Assembly: GCA_003153355.1 (NCBI GenBank)
Contig: PLYH01000004.1
Coordinates: 1-64,000, forward strand
From: Candidatus Peregrinibacteria bacterium
Lineage (GTDB): Bacteria > Patescibacteriota > Gracilibacteria > UBA1369
Length of the DNA stretch: 64,000 bases
Direction: 5' to 3'
Positions 8,029 to 16,734 of the stretch are shown here, one piece after another (within the stretch, counting starts at the first letter, position 1; the number at the start of each line of letters is the position of its first letter). Under the pieces are notes generated by a model. The model worked only from the letters and a program-made list of their open reading frames with translations. It was not told the DNA's origin and searched no databases. The translations under genes and the position numbers were made by a program.

Positions 8029-9102
8029 TTACGAATTTTTGATTTGAACTTCAAGCGGTTTTTGCTTGGCTATTTCGCCCTCTTTTGCGGCTTTGTTGGC
8101 AAGTTGTCCGCAGGCCGCCTGAATATCCTGGCCTAAGGTTACACGAATTGTCACCGGCACACCATACTCTTTGACGATGTCGCGGAATTTTCTGATCTGT
8201 TCAGGAATGCTGCCTTCGATGTTGATGATTCCCGTGGCGTTGTAAGGAATAAGATTCACATGGCAGAGCTGACCCTGAATCAATTTCCCGAGCTGATGAG
8301 CCACTTCTTCGCTGTCGTTGATGCCTTTCAACATCACATATTCGTAGGAGATTCTGCGATGAGTTTTATCCTGATAATTTTTGATGGCGGTCATGAGCTG
8401 TTCAAGACTGTATTTATTGGCGATCGGCATGATTTTTTTGCGGAGCTCCTGGTTCGGCGCATGCAAACTCACGGCAAGATTCACTTGAAGGTCTTCATTG
8501 ATGAGTTTTTCTATGCCCTCGCAGATGCCGGAAGTTGAAACCGTGATGTTGCGGGCGCCGATGTTCATTCCATCGGGATCGTTAATCACGCGAAGGGCCT
8601 TAAGAACGTTGTCGTAATTCATGAAAGGTTCACCCATGCCCATAAGCACGATATTGCTGATGCGCTGGTCCTGGTGATGAAGCTGCTGGGCATAAAAAAG
8701 AACCTGGTCGGAAATCTCTTCATATGTAAGGTTGCGGCCGAAACGCATCGTTCCGGTTGCACAGAATTTGCATCCGAGCTGGCATCCGGCCTGGCTCGAA
8801 ATACAGACCGTGTGGCGGCCGTCTTTGAAATGCATTAATACCGCTTCGATCTTTAAACCGTCATGGAGCTCAAAAAGAGTTTTGATTGTGCTGCCATCTT
8901 TGGAAGCAACCTGCCGGACCTGTTTTAAGCTCAAAATCGGAACTTCCGTTTCCAGCTCCCGCTGGAGCTCAAGAGGCAGGGTCGTGATCGTGGCATAACT
9001 TGTTTTGCCCTCTTTGCAGACGGCATGGATGACTTGTATGGCTCTATACCTGGGTATTTTCTTGGTTTCGAGCTTCTGAATGAGGTCCTGGGTGGCTAAC
9101 AT
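8029..9102 (-). CDS. rlmN: dual-specificity RNA methyltransferase RlmN
   Basis: This radical-SAM enzyme methylates C2 of A2503 in 23S rRNA and A37 in some tRNAs. The [4Fe-4S] motif C-x3-C-x2-C appears as CQLGCKFC, followed by ATGTMRFGRNL, GMGEPFMNYDNV and the conserved C-terminal cysteine region ending in TLGQDIQAACGQL. I set the start at the ATG at 9102, which gives a normal N-terminal length relative to E. coli RlmN. A TTG at 9132 would add ten residues, would lie only about 9 nt from the predicted transcript start, and cannot be excluded. It is first in the minus-strand run rlmN, DUF3467, dtd, glyS. Confidence 0.93.
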   Translation of the reverse strand: MLATQDLIQKLETKKIPRYRAIQVIHAVCKEGKTSYATITTLPLELQRELETEVPILSLKQVRQVASKDGSTIKTLFELHDGLKIEAVLMHFKDGRHTVCISSQAGCQLGCKFCATGTMRFGRNLTYEEISDQVLFYAQQLHHQDQRISNIVLMGMGEPFMNYDNVLKALRVINDPDGMNIGARNITVSTSGICEGIEKLINEDLQVNLAVSLHAPNQELRKKIMPIANKYSLEQLMTAIKNYQDKTHRRISYEYVMLKGINDSEEVAHQLGKLIQGQLCHVNLIPYNATGIINIEGSIPEQIRKFRDIVKEYGVPVTIRVTLGQDIQAACGQLANKAAKEGEIAKQKPLEVQIKNS

Positions 9103-9147
9103 CTTGACATCTAAAATTGATGTGTTGTCCAAAGCTGTACAACACGA

Positions 9148-9175
9148 ATTATAAGTGATTTTTTTCTTTTTGCAA
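9148..9175 (-). promoter_or_regulatory. promoter of the rlmN-dtd-glyS operon
   Basis: On the minus strand TTGCAA (9170-9175) and a perfect TATAAT (9148-9153) are 16 bp apart, upstream of rlmN. Confidence 0.65.
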
Positions 9176-9208
9176 TGCCAAAAAACGACTTTCGGGGTTT
9201 ATAGAATT

Positions 9209-9237
9209 TTGACAATTTTCGGCTATTTTTCTAAAAA
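9209..9237 (+). promoter_or_regulatory. promoter of the OmpR-like regulator gene
   Basis: TTGACA (9209-9214) and TAAAAA (9232-9237) are separated by 17 bp, about 30 nt before the ATG at 9272. Confidence 0.6.
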
Positions 9238-9271
9238 GATAGCGACTTCATAATTTTTTAATATTTTCTCT

Positions 9272-9940
9272 ATGCAAAGCCTGTTAATTGCCGAAGATTT
9301 CCATCAGGGTCAATTTGTCCAGCAAGGATTCAAATATGAGAGCATTCCGACCAAGCTTATCTCGGTTTACGACAAGGATGATGAGTTTAATGCAGCCATT
9401 TCTTCCTGCGACAGTGTTTTCCTACTGTTTCACCGTCTGGAACTTCTTGATACGTTTCTTGAAAAGATTCATGTTTCAGACCGAGTATTGCCAACAATCG
9501 CTCTTGCCCAGGGCTATGATCCCAGACTTTTAGAATATTTGCGGACTCAAAAAATTCAGCATTTTTTTACTCGTCCTTTTCCTTTCCGAGTCATAGCGAA
9601 TGAAATCCGTACGCTCGTGTACCGCCAGCGCGAACCGTCAACGTACCAAATTCTTAAGATGAGAGACCTGGAAGTCAACCGCGATACTCATGAAGTCCGC
9701 TGGAAAGGTCAATCCATCCAGCTCCGGCACAAAGAGTTCATTTTGTTGGAATTTTTGATGCTCAATACCGGAAAACTTTTATCGAGAGAAACGATTTTGG
9801 AAAGTGTGTGGGACCGCAACGCCAATATTTTTACAAACACCGTTGATGTGCATATTAACAAGCTCCGTAAAAAAATTGATTACAATGTCAGTGAGAAATT
9901 TATCCACACCGTTCACTGTTCCGGATACATTTTTTCATAA
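9272..9940 (+). CDS. OmpR-type winged-helix response regulator with degenerate receiver
   Basis: The 222-residue protein has a receiver-like N-terminal domain (about 1-115) and a C-terminal OmpR/PhoB winged helix (about 125-222) with RHKEFILLEFLMLNTGKLLSR, TNTVDVHINKLRKKI and a terminal HTVHCSGYIF hairpin. The acidic pair of the receiver is present (AEDF). The strand that should end in the phosphorylated Asp reads SVFLLFHR, and the Lys before Pro-Phe is an Arg (TRPF). Phosphorylation by a histidine kinase is therefore unlikely. No kinase gene is adjacent. It probably acts as a phosphorylation-independent DNA-binding regulator; its targets are unknown. Confidence 0.82.
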   Translation: MQSLLIAEDFHQGQFVQQGFKYESIPTKLISVYDKDDEFNAAISSCDSVFLLFHRLELLDTFLEKIHVSDRVLPTIALAQGYDPRLLEYLRTQKIQHFFTRPFPFRVIANEIRTLVYRQREPSTYQILKMRDLEVNRDTHEVRWKGQSIQLRHKEFILLEFLMLNTGKLLSRETILESVWDRNANIFTNTVDVHINKLRKKIDYNVSEKFIHTVHCSGYIFS

Positions 9941-9946
9941 AACATT

Positions 9947-9974
9947 TTGCATTTTTGGAACGTCTTGATATAAT
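9947..9974 (+). promoter_or_regulatory. promoter of the sigma4-HARE gene (extended -10)
   Basis: TTGCAT (9947-9952), a 16-bp spacer and TATAAT (9969-9974) preceded by TGA, giving an extended -10 TGATATAAT. It lies 43 nt before the ATG at 10017. Confidence 0.65.
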
Positions 9975-10016
9975 TCCAGTTAGATTTTTAGCTGCGTCGT
10001 TCTTTTTTTTGATTTC

Positions 10017-11078
10017 ATGGCGTCTCTTTCACCAACTGATCCGGTTCTCGATCAATTAAGACCACAAATTGATCAACTCCTTTTACTGCTTTCACAAAAG
10101 GAGAAGTTTGTTATTCAACGTCGTTTCAATCTGGATGAAAAAACCAAAGCCACTCTTGAAGAGATCGGACAGCATTTTCAGGTTACGCGCGAACGCGTCC
10201 GTCAGATTGAACGCAATGCCCTTCAAAAGCTTCGCCGCAATATTGAAAATACGCCGCTGTTTACGGTCAATAAAATGGCCTATCAGTTTTTGCAGGAAGC
10301 AGGCGGCTTGATGAAAGAAGATTTGCTCGTTTCGAAAATTCTCAATGGGGAAAGCGGTTTTTCTTTCGCAGCGGTCCAGCTCATCATCAGTCTGGACAAG
10401 CGTTTTGAACGGCTGCCGAACACCGTTCAATATCACCCATACATCAAATACAAGACTCTTCCTGAACAGTTCATTAAAAATATGACTGAACAGTCCATGA
10501 AGATCCTGAGTGAAACACGAGAAGTCACTAAAATTCAGACGATGGCTTCCCAGCTGAAGAAACTTACGGCCGATGAACATCTGGTTCAGCCGGAAACACT
10601 TGCGTCGACTTACCAGATCAATAAGAATTTCAAGCTTGTCGGAAGCGAAGCTGTCGGTTTAATGAAATGGCGTCACGTGAATCCGAGAACGATTCGTGAC
10701 AAAATATTTTTCATTCTCCGGGAAAAAAGCAAACCGATGCATTTTGTCGATATCGCCAATGATATCGTCAAAGCGCAGTTTGATAAAAAAGCCCTCAATC
10801 ATCAGGCAATTCATAACGAACTTATCAGAAACGACGAGTTCATTCTGATCGGACGCGGAATTTACGCTCTCAAGGAATGGGGATTCAGCGTAGGAACCGT
10901 TGCGGACATCATTGAATCCATTCTCAAGCAAAAAGGCGCAATGCATCAGGATGACATCATTGCCGAGGTTTTAAAGCAGCGCCAGGTCAAACCGATCACT
11001 ATTATCCTCAATCTGAAGAGCAAGGATAATTTTATCCGCGTGGGCCGTTTCCAGTACGCGCTTCATGGGGCAGAATAG
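10017..11078 (+). CDS. sigma-70 region-4-like plus HARE-HTH protein (paralogue 1)
   Basis: The N-terminal part (about residues 15-80) is a sigma region 4 helix-turn-helix: LSQKEKFVIQRRFNL, then TLEEIGQHFQVTRERVRQIE and RNALQKLRR. The C-terminal part (about 225-350) resembles HARE-HTH winged helices, known from RNA polymerase delta subunit: KPMHFVDIANDIV, HNELIRNDEFILIGRGIYAL and a second unit GAMHQDDIIAEVLKQRQV. Region 2, needed for -10 melting, is absent, so it is not a complete sigma factor. It may bind -35-like DNA or RNA polymerase as an accessory factor. The 17106-18215 gene encodes a full-length paralogue. The family assignments are clear; the function is inferred. Confidence 0.78.
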   Translation: MASLSPTDPVLDQLRPQIDQLLLLLSQKEKFVIQRRFNLDEKTKATLEEIGQHFQVTRERVRQIERNALQKLRRNIENTPLFTVNKMAYQFLQEAGGLMKEDLLVSKILNGESGFSFAAVQLIISLDKRFERLPNTVQYHPYIKYKTLPEQFIKNMTEQSMKILSETREVTKIQTMASQLKKLTADEHLVQPETLASTYQINKNFKLVGSEAVGLMKWRHVNPRTIRDKIFFILREKSKPMHFVDIANDIVKAQFDKKALNHQAIHNELIRNDEFILIGRGIYALKEWGFSVGTVADIIESILKQKGAMHQDDIIAEVLKQRQVKPITIILNLKSKDNFIRVGRFQYALHGAE

Positions 11079-11084
11079 TTTTCA

Positions 11085-12017
11085 CTAAAACCTGTCGAAA
11101 GATTTTGGGTCAGATATATATTCTTGTTTGAGCTTTTTTTGGTTGTTGAGCATTTGGGTGATCACTTCATCATCAATCAGATTCTGAGCTTTTTTTTGTG
11201 ACTGCATCTGAAAGTTTAAAGCGCTTTGGTTTTTTGGATCTACTTCCAGAACCTCAGCGCAGGCTTCGGAGGCTTTTTCGTATTTCTTGAGCTGATGCAA
11301 CGTTCTGATTTGTTCAAGACTTTTGTAGATGAACTCCTTTTTTTCATCGATTCTATAAGCCTGATAAACTTTCTTCGTTTGTTCTATGAGGTTTTTTACT
11401 CTTTCGGAGTCCGGATCAATTTTCAAAAGACGCTGATAAAAAAGCAGCATGTCTTCAAATTTTTTCCCGCCAAGGAGAGTTTTATTGTTTTCGATTTCAT
11501 TATTTATCCATTGGGCGCGCGCATCGGCCAGGAGCTTTTTGAGCTCTTCTTCACGGATGCCCATAACGCGGAGTTTTTCGGCTGAAAGAACGGCTTCCTG
11601 ATATTTACTTTCCTTGAGAAGACCTGCGATCCTTTTATTTTCGCTTTGATAGGTTATTTCCTGTTCACCATGGAGTTCTTCTTCATATTTTTTCGTTGCT
11701 CTTAAAATAATCTTTTCTAGAGGAGGATAATCCGGCAAGTAAGGTTCCAGCTGTTTAAGATTGAGCAGATATTCCCGATATTTGTGCTGTGCAAATAACG
11801 GATGGAGTTTTTTGATATCATCTTTTACCGCTTTCTTGTTGATTTTTTTCACGATTTTTTCAATTTTGTTTTTGATGTGAATGATTTTAATGTTTTCGGG
11901 ATCAAAATGGAGAATTTCCAAACAAGCCCGGTGTGCATCAGACCATTTTTCTTCAGCCATAAGCTCCTTGATTTTTTGGTATGCCTCGCTGAGATTTGTG
12001 CTGTTGTTTTGTGCCAT
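11085..12017 (-). CDS. TPR-like helical repeat protein of unknown function
   Basis: The 310-residue protein consists of charged amphipathic helices with repeated TPR-like units: MAEEKWSDAHRACLEILHFDP, LLFYQRLLKIDPDSERVKNL, and LKKYEKASEACAEVLEVDPKN near the C-terminus. No signal peptide or membrane segment is present, so it is probably a cytoplasmic scaffold. It ends 6 bp from the convergent sigma4-HARE gene. Its promoter sits at the 3' end of valS. I cannot assign a partner. Confidence 0.65.
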   Translation of the reverse strand: MAQNNSTNLSEAYQKIKELMAEEKWSDAHRACLEILHFDPENIKIIHIKNKIEKIVKKINKKAVKDDIKKLHPLFAQHKYREYLLNLKQLEPYLPDYPPLEKIILRATKKYEEELHGEQEITYQSENKRIAGLLKESKYQEAVLSAEKLRVMGIREEELKKLLADARAQWINNEIENNKTLLGGKKFEDMLLFYQRLLKIDPDSERVKNLIEQTKKVYQAYRIDEKKEFIYKSLEQIRTLHQLKKYEKASEACAEVLEVDPKNQSALNFQMQSQKKAQNLIDDEVITQMLNNQKKLKQEYISDPKSFDRF

Positions 12018-12042
12018 AATGTTTTATGAAACCTATTGTATT

Positions 12043-12071
12043 ATTATACAATATTTTCAATTTTAAGACAA
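12043..12071 (-). promoter_or_regulatory. promoter of the TPR gene
   Basis: On the minus strand TTGTCT (12066-12071) and TATAAT (12043-12048) have a 17-bp spacer. The -35 lies inside the last codons and stop of valS. Confidence 0.6.
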
Positions 12072-14708
12072 TAACTCCAGTTCCTGAATTTTTTCCTCAA
12101 GGGAATGAAGTTCTTTTTCAAGGTCTTCAAAAAGCTGTTTTTCTTTAGCCACAACTGCTTCAGGGGCATTCTTCAGAAATGCAGGATTTTCAATTCTTGA
12201 TTCAATGCCCTTCATTTTCTGGGCCGTTTCGGCGAGTTTTTTCTTGATGCGCTCTTTTTCTTTGCCGATATCAAAAAGATCCTGTGCCGGAAGGTAGATA
12301 TCGATGCCGTTCACATATTTCCAGATGGCTCCGGAAATTTTTGCACCTTTCGCCTGGACCGTGAGTTCCTGGAGACGGGCCATGCGCATAATCGGATCAC
12401 GTTTGCTTTCCAAAACCTTGGTCCATTTCCCTGCGTATACGACTGCGCTGATTTTGCGGACAGGCTCGACGCCTTTTTCCGCACGGATGCTCCGGATGGC
12501 AGTAATAAGATCCATGACAGCCTCAAACTCTTTCTCTTCTTTAGGGAAGATGAGTTTGGCATTTGCCTTGGGCCATTCTTCGGCGATGAGAAGATTTTTT
12601 TGTTCAAGATGGGTCCAGAGCGTTTCCGTCACGAAGGGTACGAACGGATGGAGCAGAACGAGCAGCGTCTTTAAGAGGTAAAGGAGCACCGGCGGGTTCA
12701 TATGTTCGCTTTTGGACATTTCGATGTACCAGTCGCAGTAAATGCTCCAGGTGAAATCGTAAATTTTTGTTCCTGCTTCAGAGAAATGGAAATTTTCCAT
12801 GTCTTTATCGACGTCCTTGATGAGTTTCTGGAGTCTGGAAACGATCCACTGGTCGGCCTGGGTTTTAATTTGGGAAGCGGTAAATTTGTCGTGATAATCT
12901 TTTTCTGGAATATTCATGAGAGCGAAACGGCAGCCGTTCCAGATCTTGTTCACGAAGTTGCGGTAGCCCGCGATTTTTTCTTCATAGAGGCGGAAATCCG
13001 TCCCTGGAGCAGTTCCAATTACAAGACTTAAACGGACGGCGTCCGTACCGAATTTCTGGATCATATCCAAAGGATCAATGCCGTTGCCCGCGGATTTGCT
13101 CATTTTTTTGCCGTGGCGGTCGCGCACCAGTCCGTGGAGAAAGACTTTTTTAAAAGGAACTTCGTTCAGGGCATAGTTGGTCATGAGGATCATGCGAGCG
13201 ACCCAGAAGAAAAGAATGTCATGGCCCGTTTCCAAAACAGAAGTCGGATGGAAATATTCCAGTTCTTTTGTTTTTTCAGGCCAGCCCAGGGTCGAAAAAG
13301 TCCATAAACCAGATGAAAACCAGGTATCCAGTGTGTCAGGATCCTGTTCAATGTTTTTGCCGCCGCATTTGGAACATTTGGCCGGAATTTCCGTCTGGAC
13401 GATGAGTTCCCCGCAATCTTTGCTTTTGCAGTACCAGACCGGAATCTGATGTCCGAACCAGATCTGGCGGGAAATGCACCAGTCTCTTAAATTTTCGATC
13501 CAGTTAAAATAGATTTTATTAAAACGGTCGGGAATGATTTCGACATCACCCTTGCGGACAACCTCTAATGCTTTTTGTTTGAGGGATTTTTTCTTGGACC
13601 CTTCCATAATGATCGGCTTATTCACATCAATAAACCACTGATCGGAAACCAACGGTTCGATCGGCGTTCCGCAGCGGTAGCAGACCGAAAGATTGTGGAC
13701 GTAATTTTCATCAACTTTTTGAAGCAGATCTTTGTCTTCCAAAATTTTTACAATGGCGTCGCGCGAAACACGTGCGTTTTTCCCTGCGAATTTTGGTCCG
13801 ACCGCATCCGTAAAATTACCGTCCTGGCCGATGATCTGGACGATCTCCAGTTTGTGTTTCTTGGCCAGGTCAAAATCAAGGAAATCATGCGCGGGGGTGA
13901 GCGTCATGGCTCCGGTTCCGAATTCAGGATCAACGCTCTTATCCGCCATAAATTGGGCTTCAATATCACCATTAATCCAAGGGACGGTGATTCTTTTGCC
14001 GATAAATTTTTTATACCTTTTGTCGTCGGGATGTACGGCAATGACTTTATCCAAAAATTTCGTTTCCGGACGGGCCGTACCGATGATGACTGGACCGTAT
14101 TTTATGTAGTAGAATTTGGTTTTCTCCTCCTTGAATTCCACTTCATCATCTGCCAGTGTAGAACTGCAGCGCGTGCACCAATTCACAATGCGGTGGCCGC
14201 GGTAAATGAGCCCGTCTTTGTACATACGCACGAAAATTTCACGGACGGCTTTGGAAAGACCTTTGTCCAACGTATAGCGCTCGCGGCTCCAGTCACAGCT
14301 GGCACCCATCTTCCGGATCTGGTTGCGGATGGTGGAGCGGGACTCTTCAACAAACTGATGAACTCTTTCAAGAAATCTTTCGCGGCCCATGGTGTGGCGC
14401 GTCTCCCCTTCTTCGGCAATCAATTTTTCGACTTTGTTCTGCGTGGCAATGCTGGCGTGGTCGGTACCGGGGATCCATAAACTGGAATAGCCCTGCATGC
14501 GTTTGTGGCGGATCATGATGTCTTCGATTGCCAGCATGGTCGCATGACCAAGATGCAAAGTTCCCGTGGCATTCGGCGGAGGCATGGCGATCGTAAAAGG
14601 CTTTTTTCCTTTCACTATTTTCGGCGTGAAAAGTTTGGAGTCTTCCCAGGTTTTATAAATATTATCTTCGTATTTTTGAGCCTCGTAAGCTTTTTCAATT
14701 TCTTTCAT
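12063..14708 (-). CDS. valS: valyl-tRNA synthetase
   Basis: This class I synthetase charges tRNA-Val. The 881-residue length is normal. The HIGH-like motif is in PPPNATGTLHLGHA near residue 43, the editing domain contains TARPETKFLDKVIAVHP, and the KMSKS loop is KKMSKSAGNGIDPLD near residue 535. TDHASIATQ and the anticodon-binding region follow the family pattern. The C-terminal 70 residues form the tRNA-binding coiled coil typical of ValRS (KEKERIKKKLAETAQKMKGI). Two Cys pairs (CKSKDC, CSKCGG) may bind zinc in the inserted domain. Long antisense frames inside this gene are shadows. Confidence 0.97.
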   Translation of the reverse strand: MKEIEKAYEAQKYEDNIYKTWEDSKLFTPKIVKGKKPFTIAMPPPNATGTLHLGHATMLAIEDIMIRHKRMQGYSSLWIPGTDHASIATQNKVEKLIAEEGETRHTMGRERFLERVHQFVEESRSTIRNQIRKMGASCDWSRERYTLDKGLSKAVREIFVRMYKDGLIYRGHRIVNWCTRCSSTLADDEVEFKEEKTKFYYIKYGPVIIGTARPETKFLDKVIAVHPDDKRYKKFIGKRITVPWINGDIEAQFMADKSVDPEFGTGAMTLTPAHDFLDFDLAKKHKLEIVQIIGQDGNFTDAVGPKFAGKNARVSRDAIVKILEDKDLLQKVDENYVHNLSVCYRCGTPIEPLVSDQWFIDVNKPIIMEGSKKKSLKQKALEVVRKGDVEIIPDRFNKIYFNWIENLRDWCISRQIWFGHQIPVWYCKSKDCGELIVQTEIPAKCSKCGGKNIEQDPDTLDTWFSSGLWTFSTLGWPEKTKELEYFHPTSVLETGHDILFFWVARMILMTNYALNEVPFKKVFLHGLVRDRHGKKMSKSAGNGIDPLDMIQKFGTDAVRLSLVIGTAPGTDFRLYEEKIAGYRNFVNKIWNGCRFALMNIPEKDYHDKFTASQIKTQADQWIVSRLQKLIKDVDKDMENFHFSEAGTKIYDFTWSIYCDWYIEMSKSEHMNPPVLLYLLKTLLVLLHPFVPFVTETLWTHLEQKNLLIAEEWPKANAKLIFPKEEKEFEAVMDLITAIRSIRAEKGVEPVRKISAVVYAGKWTKVLESKRDPIMRMARLQELTVQAKGAKISGAIWKYVNGIDIYLPAQDLFDIGKEKERIKKKLAETAQKMKGIESRIENPAFLKNAPEAVVAKEKQLFEDLEKELHSLEEKIQELELLS

Positions 14709-14753
14709 AGTTTGATTTGTAGGCTGTGCCAGTTTGAAAAAATAAACATCATG

Positions 14754-14762
14754 TTTATATCA
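14754..14762 (-). promoter_or_regulatory. extended -10 element of the valS promoter
   Basis: The minus strand reads TGATATAAA, an extended -10, about 45 nt before the valS ATG. No good -35 is seen, as is usual for extended -10 promoters. Confidence 0.45.
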
Positions 14763-14803
14763 TAAAAGCGGGTTCCAGAGTACTGTTTCCACCTGTCCTT
14801 TCG

Positions 14804-14832
14804 TTGACTGAACCTTAGAATCTTGCTATAAT
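14804..14832 (+). promoter_or_regulatory. strong sigma-70-type promoter upstream of the 14877 gene and nadC
   Basis: TTGACT (14804-14809), a 17-bp spacer and a perfect TATAAT (14827-14832), 44 nt before the ATG. Confidence 0.75.
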
Positions 14833-14876
14833 TAAACAAAATTCAGGGTTTTGTCTGAAGTATCTTTTGCCGAAAT

Positions 14877-15353
14877 ATGGATAACAAACCGAACAATCTG
14901 GAGCGACAACACGTCAGTCCTTCGGAAAAGCACATCGAGAAAAAACAGGACGAGTCACGAGAGGTCCGTGAAACTTCCAAAGAGTTTGTGGAAGGCGTTT
15001 CTGAAGTCGTTGAAAGTGTTGAAAGCGGCGAAGTCGCGGAAAAAACCCGTGAAGATAAAAAGAAAGGTCCGCAGGGACAGTTTCCTCAAAAAGGAGGCAC
15101 AAAAGTGCAAGTCCAGCTTCCGCCTTTGTTCATACCGAGAATTGAAGTGATGCAGATCCAGATCGCGACCGCGATCAAAAAGGAAATCGCCGTCCTGGAA
15201 AAAGAGGCTGAGCGCGTCAGCGATAATCCGTTTGCTTTGAGCAGTGTAGTAGGCAAAATCCGAGAACTTAGAAACATGCTTTCCGATTTGACCCATGTTA
15301 CCTTTGAGACCCTCAAGAGCTGGTGGATGAAGTTCGTCAAAAAATCTTCATAA
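14877..15353 (+). CDS. hypothetical charged protein with C-terminal helical domain
   Basis: I do not recognise this 158-residue protein. The N-terminal 75 residues are very rich in Glu, Lys, Ser and Gln and look disordered. The C-terminal half (from about residue 78, QVQLPPLFIPRIEVMQIQI) is predicted helical with a regular hydrophobic pattern and ends in LKSWWMKFVKK. There is no signal peptide. A strong promoter precedes it, and nadC follows after 56 bp on the same strand, so the two may be co-transcribed. Confidence 0.7.
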   Translation: MDNKPNNLERQHVSPSEKHIEKKQDESREVRETSKEFVEGVSEVVESVESGEVAEKTREDKKKGPQGQFPQKGGTKVQVQLPPLFIPRIEVMQIQIATAIKKEIAVLEKEAERVSDNPFALSSVVGKIRELRNMLSDLTHVTFETLKSWWMKFVKKSS

Positions 15354-15409
15354 AACTTTCCGTAAGGTCCTTTGGATGTTAGACTCGATGCGAATCGATT
15401 ATTTTTTGT

Positions 15410-16354
15410 ATGAACCAACGACTCAGGACAGTTTTGAAAACGCATCGATCGGATGAATCTCTGAAAACCTTGAACCGTGTTTACGCTCAAACAGTTTTTG
15501 AGCATTTGCTGAAACCGCTGCGTGCGGACATCGGAGCTGATGGAGATATTACGACTTCCGCGGTTTTGCCTGGGCCTAAAGTTGCGCAGGCAACGCTTAT
15601 TGCAAAACAGGCAGGGACTTTGGCGGGCATGGCTGAGCTCAAATTTTTTTTGGCTGGCAAAAGAGCGGGGAGCGTAAAAATTTTACAGGCCCTGGATGAC
15701 GGTGTTGAAGTTAAACGCGGAGCAGTTCTTGCTGTGCTGGAAGGGAATGTCGCCGATATTTTAAAAGCGGAACGGACCGTTTTGAATTTTCTTCAACATA
15801 TGTGCGGAGTTGCGACGCTCGCGCATAAGTATGTTCAGGCGTCTAGGAAATATCCCGTACTGGTTTGTCCGACCCGTAAAACTCCTTGGGGCTTGCTGGA
15901 CAAACGCGCGTGTCTGGTTGCAGGAGCTGGAACACACCGCCTGGGTTTGAGCGACGCTGTTCTGGTCAAAGATACTCATCTGGATCTGTTGAGACACGAT
16001 TTTAAAACTCTGGGGCAGCAATTGAAGTCCGCACGCAAGCTCGGGCGTTTTGTTGAGGTTGAAGTTGAGTCTGTTGCTGAAGCTCGAAAAGCGGCGGATA
16101 TGCTTTTTGATCTGCAAAAATCCAGAAAGATCCCCTGTTTCATAATGCTCGACAACATGAAACCGAATGATATCGGAAAATTTGTCCGCGAACTCCGGTC
16201 TTCAAAACTTTACGGCAAAATTTTTGTCGAAGCTTCCGGTGGGATTAATCTTAAAAATATCCAACAGTACGCAAAAACAGGCGTTGATATTCTTTCCGTG
16301 GGAGCGATGACGCATTCGGCACCGGCATTGGATATTTCGCTGAAAATTTTTTAA
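15410..16354 (+). CDS. nadC: nicotinate-nucleotide pyrophosphorylase (quinolinate phosphoribosyltransferase)
   Basis: NadC converts quinolinate and PRPP to nicotinate mononucleotide, CO2 and pyrophosphate in NAD synthesis. Family motifs are visible in order: GDITTSAVL, ERTVLNFLQHMCGVAT, TRKTPWGLLDKRACLVAGAG, THRLGLSDAVLVKDTH, a VEVEVES strand, IMLDNM and VEASGGI. The usual HR-x-GL-x-D and KDNH segments are slightly changed (KDTH), and the usual TTPG reads TPWG. No nadA or nadB is nearby, so it may work on imported or alternative substrate. ModD-like relatives share the fold, so the substrate carries some doubt. Confidence 0.82.
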   Translation: MNQRLRTVLKTHRSDESLKTLNRVYAQTVFEHLLKPLRADIGADGDITTSAVLPGPKVAQATLIAKQAGTLAGMAELKFFLAGKRAGSVKILQALDDGVEVKRGAVLAVLEGNVADILKAERTVLNFLQHMCGVATLAHKYVQASRKYPVLVCPTRKTPWGLLDKRACLVAGAGTHRLGLSDAVLVKDTHLDLLRHDFKTLGQQLKSARKLGRFVEVEVESVAEARKAADMLFDLQKSRKIPCFIMLDNMKPNDIGKFVRELRSSKLYGKIFVEASGGINLKNIQQYAKTGVDILSVGAMTHSAPALDISLKIF

Positions 16355-16357
16355 ACA

Positions 16358-16403
16358 GGAGCACAATTTTTTGTACGCTCCGGCGGTGGCAAAGCCACAC
16401 GCC
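16358..16403. other. two adjacent hairpins between convergent nadC and HIT genes
   Basis: GGAGC/GCTCC (16358-16362 with 16377-16381) is followed by a stem GGCG-GTGGC/GCCAC-CGCC with an AAA loop and one bulged A (16382-16403). A U-tract is poor on both strands, so a terminator role is only a guess. Confidence 0.3.
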
Positions 16404-16413
16404 TGCGCTCGGT

Positions 16414-16734
16414 TTAAACTGGCGCACTCAAAAGATGAAGATGGACATGGAAAACTTCCTGGCCTGCTCCTTTGCCGGTACTGATCAAGAGTCTGTAATC
16501 ATTGAGGTCGAATTTTTTGGCGAGGTCGCTGGCGACTTTCATCATGCGGCCGAGGAGTGCTTCGTCTTCAACACCGATCTCTTTCATGGTTTCGATATGT
16601 TTTTTGGGAATGATCAAAAGATGGGTTTTGGCGCGGGGATTGATGTCGTGAAAAGCCATACAAAGATCGTCTTCGTATTCAAGTTTGGATGGGATTTGTT
16701 TTGCAACTATTTTACAGAAAATGCAGTCGTTCAT
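16414..16734 (-). CDS. HIT family (HinT-like) nucleotide hydrolase
   Basis: This 106-residue protein has the histidine-triad motif HVHLHLL near its C-terminus and the N-terminal CIFCKIVAKQIPS typical of HinT/PKCI proteins, which hydrolyse nucleoside phosphoramidates and acyl adenylates. The two cysteines in CIFC resemble the first half of a HIT zinc site. The gene overlaps the 3' end of the upstream gene by 4 bp (ATGA type), indicating translational coupling with 16731-17096. The exact substrate is unknown. Confidence 0.9.
   Translation of the reverse strand: MNDCIFCKIVAKQIPSKLEYEDDLCMAFHDINPRAKTHLLIIPKKHIETMKEIGVEDEALLGRMMKVASDLAKKFDLNDYRLLISTGKGAGQEVFHVHLHLLSAPV

Noticed and set aside
13575-14480. 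301-codon plus-strand frame inside valS
   Set aside because: It is antisense to the conserved valS catalytic region and its translation is Phe/Val-rich with no family features; a shadow frame.
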